A stretch of DNA of 5,678 bases, taken from NCBI GenBank assembly GCA_002413325.1, contig DHWT01000298.1, forward strand, positions 1 through 5,678, written 5' to 3'. Made by a program: the position numbers and the translations under genes. Below are positions 1 through 5,678 of this stretch, in pieces. Position 1 is the stretch's first letter, and the number at the start of each line of letters is the position of its first letter. The stretch is from Chitinophagaceae bacterium UBA5175. GTDB taxonomy: Bacteria > Bacteroidota > Bacteroidia > Chitinophagales > Chitinophagaceae. The notes beneath the pieces were generated by a model. That model did not search any database and had not been told where the DNA came from. It saw nothing but the letters and a program-made list of their open reading frames with translations.

Positions 1-1
1 G

Positions 2-1048
2 CTGAGATTATTTATTAAAGAATTCTGGGTAAGGGGACTGCTTTGTTTTCTTTTTATGATGGTATGGTATGTTCTTGTCCGGTTTTCGTTTTATAGCCCC
101 ATGGCCTCAGATGCATGGGGGGCTCCCTGGTTTGTTGGTGGATTATTATTACTGGAAGCTATACGCAAATCATATTATAATAAAAGTAATTCCGCATTCG
201 CAGGATATGTGATCTTTTTTTCATTTGTGACTGCAATCGGAAACATGTTCCGGGAATCCAATGCTGTTTTATGCATATTGCCTTTTTTTATACTTAACCC
301 GTTAAAAAATTTAAATATTACTTCAGATAAATTGAATTTGTCGCAGGGAGTTGCTTTATTCAGGGATAAATTGAAATTATATTTCAACCGGCAGACATCT
401 TTGTTATTTATCCCTGTAATATTTATTTTTTTTTCCAATGTCCTGATAAGCAGGTGTATATCACCCATTGATCCGGGGGCCTACTCTTATATGTTAACGG
501 CTGTTTCCTGGTTGTATACCAAATCGCTGGCAGAATATTTATTGGGAATTTTTATAGCTTATGGACCATTAATTTTATTAGTGCCATTTTTTTATAAGCA
601 ATACAAATCGTTATTGTGGGAAAGGCAGGAATTATTGATATTGGTGATTTTATCTTTTTTATTGGGATTCATTGGAGGAACAGATACCGAGCGTATAACT
701 TTCATGACGGGGTTCCCCGTTATTTTGGTTTTAATGGGGATTTCAATACGAAGTATTTTTAATTCATCTCAAAGATGGTGGTTATACATTTTATTTATCC
801 TGCAATCCATTTCTTACCGTTTTTTTTGGAACCTGCCGGATTATCCTGTAGAGAAAATACATACCCCTTTCCCCGTATTTGGTTTCATGAGCAGTCATTT
901 CCACTACATGAATCTTTATTCCCATTTTGGAGATTTTAAAGTGCAGGTAATTTTATTATTGGAATACATCATTTTATTATTTGCCACCTGGTATATATTG
1001 TACAATAAGGTGGTTTTTAAAATCAGAAGGCGTTCTTATCACCTTTGA
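2..1048 (+). CDS. Polytopic membrane protein, possibly GT-C-like glycosyltransferase (5' end probably cut by window edge)
   Basis: The first ATG is at 56, but the frame stays open upstream to base 2 and encodes more hydrophobic residues there (ending GLLCFLF just before the Met), so the true start is probably outside the window. Counting from Met56 (330 residues), there are about eight hydrophobic segments, near residues 23-34, 50-75, 114-131, 160-178, 193-206, 215-232, 241-252 and 298-318, and a basic tail (KIRRR). A loop holds GGTDTER (207-213), followed by a hydrophobic stretch with Pro221. A D/E-R motif before a proline-containing helix is seen in several polytopic GT-C-type or polysaccharide-assembly membrane proteins, and FRES (65-68) is another polar patch within membrane segments. 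No family can be assigned firmly; a flippase, polymerase or ligase cannot be excluded. It is rich in Phe/Ile/Leu encoded by TTT, ATT and TTA, and looks more AT-rich than the opposite-strand operon. Its end overlaps the convergent sugar transferase gene by 26 bp. Confidence 0.75.
   Translation: MRLFIKEFWVRGLLCFLFMMVWYVLVRFSFYSPMASDAWGAPWFVGGLLLLEAIRKSYYNKSNSAFAGYVIFFSFVTAIGNMFRESNAVLCILPFFILNPLKNLNITSDKLNLSQGVALFRDKLKLYFNRQTSLLFIPVIFIFFSNVLISRCISPIDPGAYSYMLTAVSWLYTKSLAEYLLGIFIAYGPLILLVPFFYKQYKSLLWERQELLILVILSFLLGFIGGTDTERITFMTGFPVILVLMGISIRSIFNSSQRWWLYILFILQSISYRFFWNLPDYPVEKIHTPFPVFGFMSSHFHYMNLYSHFGDFKVQVILLLEYIILLFATWYILYNKVVFKIRRRSYHL
1023..1048. other. Tail-to-tail overlap of two convergent genes
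   Basis: The stop of the + strand membrane protein gene (TGA 1046-1048) lies inside the last codons of the - strand sugar transferase gene, whose stop (TGA) reads from 1025 to 1023. The 26 shared bases encode the RRRSYHL tail on one strand and the GDKNAF tail on the other. I see no stem-loop with a T-tract here, so each transcript probably runs some way into the opposite gene. Confidence 0.9.
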
Positions 1049-2408
1049 TGCTGGCCAGAATAGTTAACAGGATGATCCTCAAATCAAGATACAACGACCA
1101 GTTTTCCATATACCATGTATCAAACTCCACTCTCTTTCTCAGTAACTCATTGTCTTTAATCTCACCCCGGTAACCATTTACCTGCGCCCATCCGGTGAGG
1201 CCAGGTTTAACGAAATGCCGGATCATGTATTCCTTGTATAATTCAGCAAATTCTTCTGTATGCTTCAGCATATGTGGTCTGGGACCTACCGCGGACATAT
1301 CTCCCATGAAAATATTGAAGAATTGGGGAAGTTCATCGATATTGGTTTTTCGCATGATCCGGCCAAGCCGGGTTATCCGGTTATCATTCCTGCTTACCTG
1401 TATGGAATCGGCTTCATTATTTACTTTGAGACTTCTGAATTTTATGCAACGGAAAGGCTGGTTGTTTTTGCCGGATCTCATCTGGATAAAGAATACGGGG
1501 CCCCGGGAGTCCAGTTTGATCAGTATGGCAAGCAGGGGTACCAGCCAGGAAAGGATACATACAATTACAAATGTGCTTAATATAATATCAACGGCTCTTT
1601 TTTTAATCCTGTTCCCGGTATCTTCCAGTGGTTCTTTCCTTAATGATAATACAGGTATATCATTTATAAAATCCACATGTATATTCCGGTTAATAAAAAT
1701 ATGGTAATCCGGTACGAATTTGAAATACACAAATTGTTTCTCAGCTTCTTTGGCAAGTTCATATAAGTACGGATAGTTCTCCGGGACCAGTGTGGAATAT
1801 ATTTCAGTAACCTGGTGGTCCTTTACGAAATCCATGCATTCTTTCAGGTTATTGAATACCCTCAATTCCTGCGTGTCATGTATTATTCCCTGGTCATCAA
1901 AACAACCGGCCAGCTTGACCAGTTTGGCTTCCTTCTGAAAATAATTGATTAAGCGGGCAGAAACTTCATTGTAACCCAATACGACCACATTTTTCGCAAG
2001 GCTGAATTTACTGCGTAAGGATATAACCATCAGGTTAAAAACAATTCGGTTGAAAAGTAAGATGGTTGCAAACCCGGTAAAGCAGAAAATAATAAAGAAC
2101 CGGGAGAATTGATAGTGGTATATGAATATAAATAAAAGCAGGCCCGCAGTTGTAAAAAGGAAACATTTAAAAGTCCTCTTAAAAAAAATTTCAAAATCAA
2201 GCCAGTTCTTACTCATGTACAGCTGGGTTAAGTAAACAAAGGTCATCCAGGTGAGGTTGTATACCGCAAAAAACAGATAATATTCCCGCTGGTTGAATGC
2301 ATCCGCCTTGAATATGGCTATGCTGGCAAACAACAATACCAGGTTCAGGGAGATGATGTCCCATAACCATAATAAAGTGCGGAAAAAAGTAAAGGAGGAC
2401 TTGTTCAT
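1023..2408 (-). CDS. WcaJ-type undecaprenyl-phosphate sugar phosphotransferase (initiating polyprenyl glycosylphosphotransferase)
   Basis: This enzyme is predicted to transfer a hexose-1-phosphate (glucose-1-phosphate in the WcaJ group) from a UDP-sugar to undecaprenyl phosphate, the first membrane step of repeat-unit assembly. The 461 residues match the usual full length of the large family members. The N-terminal part has about four membrane segments (roughly 11-33, 43-63, 81-99, 102-124). A nucleotide-binding-like CoA_binding_3 region follows, starting VVVLGYNEVSARLI (141-154). The C-terminal Bac_transf domain (PF02397) starts at KKRAVD (269-274) with a membrane hairpin (about 275-297), then GPVFFIQ (303-309), KFRS (323-326), RNDNRITRLG (340-349), DELPQFFN (358-365), GDMSAVGPRPHM (369-380) and KPGLTGWAQVNG (401-412). 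Asp358-Glu359 correspond to the catalytic Asp-Glu pair known from PglC-type enzymes. The RND...GPRPHMLKHTEE pattern favours the WcaJ group over galactose-specific WbaP; the substrate remains an inference. It starts at ATG 2408 without a clear Shine-Dalgarno sequence, 76 bp after the aminotransferase gene, and is the last gene of the - strand series. Confidence 0.95.
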   Translation of the reverse strand: MNKSSFTFFRTLLWLWDIISLNLVLLFASIAIFKADAFNQREYYLFFAVYNLTWMTFVYLTQLYMSKNWLDFEIFFKRTFKCFLFTTAGLLLFIFIYHYQFSRFFIIFCFTGFATILLFNRIVFNLMVISLRSKFSLAKNVVVLGYNEVSARLINYFQKEAKLVKLAGCFDDQGIIHDTQELRVFNNLKECMDFVKDHQVTEIYSTLVPENYPYLYELAKEAEKQFVYFKFVPDYHIFINRNIHVDFINDIPVLSLRKEPLEDTGNRIKKRAVDIILSTFVIVCILSWLVPLLAILIKLDSRGPVFFIQMRSGKNNQPFRCIKFRSLKVNNEADSIQVSRNDNRITRLGRIMRKTNIDELPQFFNIFMGDMSAVGPRPHMLKHTEEFAELYKEYMIRHFVKPGLTGWAQVNGYRGEIKDNELLRKRVEFDTWYMENWSLYLDLRIILLTILASIKGDKNAF

Positions 2409-2484
2409 TAACTGAATTGGCTTTAAGTTTTGTTTTTCACCATTTTAAATTATAAAAGTTAAGACTGGCAGGAATACAAGCTTC

Positions 2485-3615
2485 TCAATATTTCAAAATT
2501 TTCGAAAAAGTTTCAATTACTTTTTCAATATCATCATCCTTCATGGGTACAAATAGGGGTAATATAATGGATCTGTCACATGCTTTTTCCGAAACAGGAA
2601 GTGACAATCCTGCATATTCTTCCTTATAAGCCGTTTCCCTGTGTGTTGTCATGATTCCTCTGCGGGTTGAAATGCCTGCATCCAGCATTTTCTGCATGAT
2701 CTCGTTCCGGTTTTGAGGACATTCGTCTTTCAGGTAAATACTGTACGACTGGTAGTTGCTGAAAAATCCTTTTTTTTCCTTGGGCAACTGAATTCCCGGA
2801 ATCCCTTTAAAAGCTTTATGGTACCGCGAAGCTATTTTCCTTCTTTTAGCTATGAGCCAGTCAAGTTTTTCCAATTGTTTAATGCCCACAGAGGCCTGAA
2901 TGTCGGTCAGCCTGTAATTGTAACCGACTTCCAGGTGATCTTCAAAGATCAATTTGGAAGATTCATGCCTTGTACGGTCATTTACAGACATTCCATGCTG
3001 TCTGAGTAATTTCAAACGGTTATAATATGCCTCATTGCTGGTAGTAATCATGCCGCCGTCGCCGGTTGAGATTACCTTCCTTGGATGAAAGGAAAAGCAA
3101 ACGAGTTCAGAATGGCTGCCTATTTTCTTTCCTTTATAGGAAGAGCCGGCAGCACAGGCAGCGTCTTCAATCAGCTTCAGGTTATATTTAACCGCCAGAT
3201 CTTTAAATACATCTATATCGGCCGGCATTCCGATCTGGTGTACAAGAAGAATGGCTTTTGTTTTGGCAGTTATTCTTTTTTCGACATCCTGTATATCGAG
3301 GTTATAGTTGGTAGGATCAATTTCAGCAAATACAGGTTTAGCGCCAACATATTTGATGGAATTGGCAGTAGCAATATAACTCATGGAAGGACATATCACT
3401 TCATCTCCCGTACCGACACCCGCTACGATCATCGACAGGTGAAGTGCTGTTGTACAATTGGAGACGGCAACCGAGTATTTTGCACCGGTATAATCGGCAA
3501 ATTTTTGTTCAAACTCGGCAACACGCGGGCCCTGGGTTATCCATCCGGACAGAATGGTTTCGTAAGCAGCTTTCGCTTCTTTTTTTGTCAGGTAAGGTTT
3601 GGCTATTGGTATCAT
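2485..3615 (-). CDS. DegT/DnrJ/EryC1/StrS family PLP-dependent sugar aminotransferase
   Basis: This cytoplasmic enzyme is predicted to transaminate a nucleotide-linked keto-sugar, using PLP and normally glutamate as amino donor. It has 376 residues, the usual length for PF01041. The N-terminus (MIPIAKPYLTKKE) and GWITQGPRVAEFEQKFA (24-40) are typical. So are SNCTTALHLS (52-61, phosphate-binding region), DEVICPSMSYIATANS (71-86), LIEDAA (148-153, with Asp151 facing the PLP pyridine nitrogen) and SFHPRKVISTGDGGM (175-189), where Lys180 is the expected Schiff-base lysine. GYNYRLTDIQASVG (231-244) is another family hallmark. The position after EDAA, commonly Gln in this family, is Cys154; I recall EDAACA-type members as a recognisable subgroup, so this is not evidence of inactivity. 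Its ATG sits in an ATGA overlap with the stop of the upstream SDR gene, which suggests translational coupling and a shared pathway. The exact substrate (3- or 4-keto sugar) cannot be read from the sequence. Confidence 0.95.
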   Translation of the reverse strand: MIPIAKPYLTKKEAKAAYETILSGWITQGPRVAEFEQKFADYTGAKYSVAVSNCTTALHLSMIVAGVGTGDEVICPSMSYIATANSIKYVGAKPVFAEIDPTNYNLDIQDVEKRITAKTKAILLVHQIGMPADIDVFKDLAVKYNLKLIEDAACAAGSSYKGKKIGSHSELVCFSFHPRKVISTGDGGMITTSNEAYYNRLKLLRQHGMSVNDRTRHESSKLIFEDHLEVGYNYRLTDIQASVGIKQLEKLDWLIAKRRKIASRYHKAFKGIPGIQLPKEKKGFFSNYQSYSIYLKDECPQNRNEIMQKMLDAGISTRRGIMTTHRETAYKEEYAGLSLPVSEKACDRSIILPLFVPMKDDDIEKVIETFSKILKY

Positions 3616-4592
3616 TCGGTTACAGTTATTTTATTTTTTTCAAAATACCATGCACTCAGCTCCTTCATCCCCTGGTCCAGGGATATAGTGGGTATGAATT
3701 TAAGTAATTCCTTCGCTTTACTGATATCTGCCAGTCTGCGGCTAACCGGGTTAATCGAATTACCCTCCCTGAACTCGGGCCGGAGGGATGAGTGGTTGAC
3801 TTTTAGCAGTACTTCCAGTAATTCTTTAAGGCTGGTTTCTTCGCAATTTCCGATGTTAAAGGCTTCATCGGTTACGTCTGCCTGCAAAGCCGCTATATTG
3901 GATTTAGCGATGTCTCTTACATAAACAAAATCCATTGTTGTTGAGCCATCCCCAAAGATGACCGGATTCTTCCCATCGCGTATGCAATCCAGCCATTTTA
4001 TCATGACTTCTGTATACTTGCCATCCGTATCCATACGGGGGCCGTATGCATTAAAATAGCGCAAGGCAACATAATCCAACCCGTACATGAATTTGAAACT
4101 GCGGAAAAGTTGTTCCCCCCACATTTTGGCTGCTCCATAGAATGTCTGGTTATTATAGGGATTATCCGTTTCGGGGGTAGGGAAGTGCTGAGCAAGTCCA
4201 TACACAGAAGCACTGGAACTGTAGATTACTTTTTTTACTTTATGCTTTACACATAGGGTGGCTACTTCAAAAGGTGATTTAAGCATCACTTCAAAACCTT
4301 CCCTGGGATTGGCAGCACAGGAATTAATACGAAGTGCAGCCATATGGAAAACATAGTCTGTTCCAGCAATGCCATTTTCCAGTAATTCTAAATCCCGGAT
4401 ATCACCATGGTGAAATTCCACTATCGGATTATTAATGAAGTTTTTCATGTTTGCAAGACCTCCCCGTACTAAATTATCGATAATGATAATCTTCTTTGGC
4501 TGTAACGGGATGAGTTCTTCAATAACGTAGGATCCGATAAAACCGGCGCCACCGGTAACCAGGATCCTGCTGTCTTTTATTTTGTTTTGCAT
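3612..4592 (-). CDS. NAD-dependent nucleotide-sugar epimerase (extended SDR, GalE-like)
   Basis: This is predicted to act on a nucleotide-linked sugar in the cytoplasm with bound NAD, most likely as a C4 epimerase. The 326 residues form a complete extended SDR (PF01370). The dinucleotide-binding motif is VTGGAGFIG (12-20), Asp39 in IDN is the usual NAD ribose contact, GDIRD (63-67) is followed by HMAAL (83-87), and the catalytic residues are Ser127 in SSSASVYG (125-132) with Tyr152 and Lys156 (YGAAK). RYFNAYGPR (178-186) and DFVYVRDIA (221-229) are typical substrate-domain motifs. The Ser-Ala-Ser run before VYG resembles GalE (SSSATVYG). It lacks the Asp-Glu pair of 4,6-dehydratases (TDEVYG) and the Ser-Glu pair of the ArnA decarboxylase, so those reactions are unlikely; a 4-ketoreductase remains possible. 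It begins 33 bp after the glycosyltransferase gene and its stop overlaps the aminotransferase start by 4 bp. No strong Shine-Dalgarno sequence precedes ATG 4592. Confidence 0.93.
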   Translation of the reverse strand: MQNKIKDSRILVTGGAGFIGSYVIEELIPLQPKKIIIIDNLVRGGLANMKNFINNPIVEFHHGDIRDLELLENGIAGTDYVFHMAALRINSCAANPREGFEVMLKSPFEVATLCVKHKVKKVIYSSSASVYGLAQHFPTPETDNPYNNQTFYGAAKMWGEQLFRSFKFMYGLDYVALRYFNAYGPRMDTDGKYTEVMIKWLDCIRDGKNPVIFGDGSTTMDFVYVRDIAKSNIAALQADVTDEAFNIGNCEETSLKELLEVLLKVNHSSLRPEFREGNSINPVSRRLADISKAKELLKFIPTISLDQGMKELSAWYFEKNKITVTE

Positions 4593-4625
4593 ACAGGTTC
4601 GTTTTATTTAAAAATATTTGTCTGA

Positions 4626-5567
4626 CTACAGTTCAACGATTTTATCAATAATGAAAACAGGTCTTTTGCGGCTGGCATCCAGGGTTCTCCAAAGGTATTC
4701 GGCAATAATGCCCAGGGAGATATTGGTGATACCAAACCCGATTGTCAGTATGGACATCAATGCGGGCCATCCACTGGCCAGGTCATGATAAACCAGCTTC
4801 CGGGTAACAATGTAAATGGTCCACAAAAAACCGAAAATGAACATCAGGATACCAATAATGGTGACCATACGGATCGGGGCATAGGAAAAAGCCACAAAGG
4901 AATCAATGAACAGCTTAATTTTTTTTGAAAGGGTCCATTTGCTGACACCCGATTTTCTTTCCTGTTTTTTATAGGAAATGGAAGTCTGCCGGAAACCCAT
5001 ACCCAGTATCTGAAGAAATATAGATGAATTCGCTTCTACGTTATGCTTAACCTGGTTTGCCACTTTTCTATTGAACATGACAATATCAAATCCTTTTTCC
5101 GGGAAATTGCTGAACGCAAACTTTTTCATGAGGTAGGCATACAGGGCAGAAAATGATTTCTCTCCGAAAGATGTTTTAGTGCTCTCCCGGTGCGCCCAGA
5201 CGATTTCATTCCCGGCTTTTGTCTTTTCTTCCATCTGTAAGATCAGTTCCAGAGGGTCCTGCAGGTCGGCATAATTAAAACAGACAAGGTCTGCATCTGA
5301 AATGGAAATTCCTGCACGTAATGCGGCATGGGATCCAAAGTTGCGGGAGAGACTGATTATTTTGGCTTTATATGTAATGTGATGCATTTCCTGCAACCTT
5401 TCTGCAGAGCCATCCTTTGAACCGTCATTTACGAATATGACTTCCGGCCTGAGCGCCGGGTGTTCTCCAAAAAATGCATTCAGGTTATCCACCAGATAGG
5501 GGATTCCTTCATACTCATTATAAATGGGTATGATAACGGAGACATAATGGTTGTTTGACTCATGCAT
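4626..5567 (-). CDS. Family 2 glycosyltransferase, ArnC/GtrB/DPM1-like, polyprenyl-phosphate sugar synthase type
   Basis: Enzymes of this group move a sugar from a nucleotide donor to undecaprenyl phosphate on the cytoplasmic face of the membrane, giving a lipid-linked donor used later outside. The 313-residue protein has a GT-A domain (PF00535): VSVIIPIYNE (9-18), VNDGSKDGS (46-54), SRNFGSHAALRAG (74-86), ADLQDPLE (100-107), and KSGVSKWTLSKKIKLF (205-220), matching the family's R/K-x-G-x-SKW element. Two C-terminal membrane segments follow (about 232-254 and 268-291), the GtrB/ArnC arrangement, then a short basic-to-acidic tail. The first Asp of the usual DADLQDPPE motif is Tyr99 here. I chose ATG 5567: an AGGA lies 5 bases upstream, it overlaps the preceding stop by 8 bp (ATGCATGA), and the conserved domain begins just after it. 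A longer reading from GTG 5591 (321 residues) has no ribosome site and adds nothing conserved. The sugar is not known. Confidence 0.92.
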   Translation of the reverse strand: MHESNNHYVSVIIPIYNEYEGIPYLVDNLNAFFGEHPALRPEVIFVNDGSKDGSAERLQEMHHITYKAKIISLSRNFGSHAALRAGISISDADLVCFNYADLQDPLELILQMEEKTKAGNEIVWAHRESTKTSFGEKSFSALYAYLMKKFAFSNFPEKGFDIVMFNRKVANQVKHNVEANSSIFLQILGMGFRQTSISYKKQERKSGVSKWTLSKKIKLFIDSFVAFSYAPIRMVTIIGILMFIFGFLWTIYIVTRKLVYHDLASGWPALMSILTIGFGITNISLGIIAEYLWRTLDASRKRPVFIIDKIVEL

Positions 5568-5678
5568 GTATATCCTGTTTGAATCTGACACGGATGCTTT
5601 TTATGAATTCTGCCGGGGCCATCCTTTTCCCGTTATATTCAATTTCCTGTATTTCAAGCATACCTTCCCCGCATGCCA
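5560..5678 (-). CDS. C-terminal end of a formyltransferase-family protein (probable sugar N-formyltransferase), cut by the right edge
   Basis: Reading inward from the right edge on the - strand, one frame is open from base 5676 and gives 38 residues ending at a TGA (5562-5560). The pattern is CGEGMLEIQEIEYNGKRM, then APAEFIKSIRV. It matches the end of the Formyl_trans_C domain (PF02911) of methionyl-tRNA formyltransferase and its relatives, where a Cys/Gly-rich turn, a Leu-x-Ile/Leu strand, a GK(K/R)M turn and an 'A-x-(E/D)-F' helix come in this order. The other two frames stop within 87 bases. Because it overlaps a polyprenyl-phosphate glycosyltransferase and sits with SDR and DegT genes, I infer a sugar N-formyltransferase that uses N10-formyl-tetrahydrofolate, as in ArnA or the Qui4NFo/Qui3NFo enzymes. 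A housekeeping Fmt is less likely here but cannot be excluded, because the catalytic N-terminal domain lies outside the window. Confidence 0.7.
   Translation of the reverse strand, partial: ACGEGMLEIQEIEYNGKRMAPAEFIKSIRVRFKQDIHA
5573..5576 (-). promoter_or_regulatory. Possible ribosome binding site (AGGA) for the ArnC/GtrB-like glycosyltransferase
   Basis: AGGA on the - strand lies five bases (TATAC) before ATG 5567, inside the end of the formyltransferase reading frame. It is the only start in the window with a recognisable Shine-Dalgarno-like match, and it decides for ATG 5567 over GTG 5591. Four-base matches are common by chance and Bacteroidota depend little on this signal, so the support is modest. 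Confidence 0.4.

Noticed and set aside
426..434. A run of nine T within the membrane protein gene, with other runs of eight T or A nearby (820-827, 2181-2188, 4919-4926), considered as phase-variation tracts
   Set aside because: All affected frames are intact, the runs encode Phe or Lys codons expected in these AT-rich genes, and one sequence cannot show length variation.
175..468. A 97-codon open frame on the - strand within the membrane protein gene
   Set aside because: It is antisense to a continuous hydrophobic coding region and shows no family features or ribosome site.
1195..1707. Open frames on the + strand (170 and 106 codons) opposite the sugar transferase domain
   Set aside because: Both lie wholly within the conserved catalytic domain of the WcaJ-like gene and have no recognisable motifs; they are shadows.
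2449..2479. A promoter-like pair on the - strand before the sugar transferase gene (TTGTAT, 19 bases, TATAAT)
   Set aside because: The gap is AT-rich, so TATAAT is likely by chance; the spacing is long, and the Bacteroidota TAnnTTTG element is absent. The gene can be read from the upstream operon.
3085..3924. A long open frame of 279 codons on the + strand opposite the aminotransferase and SDR genes
   Set aside because: It spans the junction of two clearly recognised enzymes on the other strand, resembles no known protein, and is rich in Ser, Phe and Arg as expected for an antisense shadow.
4593..4625. The AT-rich gap between the glycosyltransferase and SDR genes, considered as a terminator or promoter
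   Set aside because: It is only 33 bp, contains no GC-rich stem with a T-tract, and shows no clear promoter elements; it fits an ordinary operon spacer.

Overview
The window looks like part of a surface-polysaccharide (O-antigen, capsule or exopolysaccharide) locus from a Bacteroidota bacterium. Evidence for the phylum is indirect: AT-rich sequence, start codons mostly lacking a Shine-Dalgarno sequence, A/T-rich leaders before starts, and a WcaJ-type sugar transferase with sequence features common in that group. A Chitinophagaceae-like source is a guess.

Layout: one gene on the + strand enters from the left edge (2-1048). It encodes the C-terminal part, or nearly all, of a polytopic membrane protein of unproven function. 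Everything else is on the - strand and reads from right to left as one probable operon. First comes the last 38 codons of a formyltransferase-family protein (5678-5560, cut by the right edge; found by translating the edge). It is followed by an ArnC/GtrB-type polyprenyl-phosphate glycosyltransferase (5567-4626), a GalE-like extended SDR (4592-3612), a DegT/DnrJ/EryC1/StrS aminotransferase (3615-2485) and a WcaJ-type initiating sugar-phosphate transferase (2408-1023). Spacing is tight: an 8-bp overlap, a 33-bp gap, a 4-bp ATGA overlap and a 76-bp gap. The operon converges on the + strand gene, and the two coding regions overlap tail to tail by 26 bp.

How the genes may work together (inference): the SDR and the PLP aminotransferase would make a nucleotide-linked amino sugar, and the formyltransferase would N-formylate it. 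The ArnC/GtrB-like enzyme would move a sugar onto polyprenyl phosphate, and the WcaJ-like enzyme would start a repeat unit on undecaprenyl phosphate. The SDR has GalE-type rather than 4,6-dehydratase or ArnA-decarboxylase active-site residues, so the enzyme that makes the keto-sugar for the aminotransferase is probably outside the window. There is no gene-free stretch over 300 bases. No RNA gene, CRISPR array, mobile element or convincing terminator was seen.
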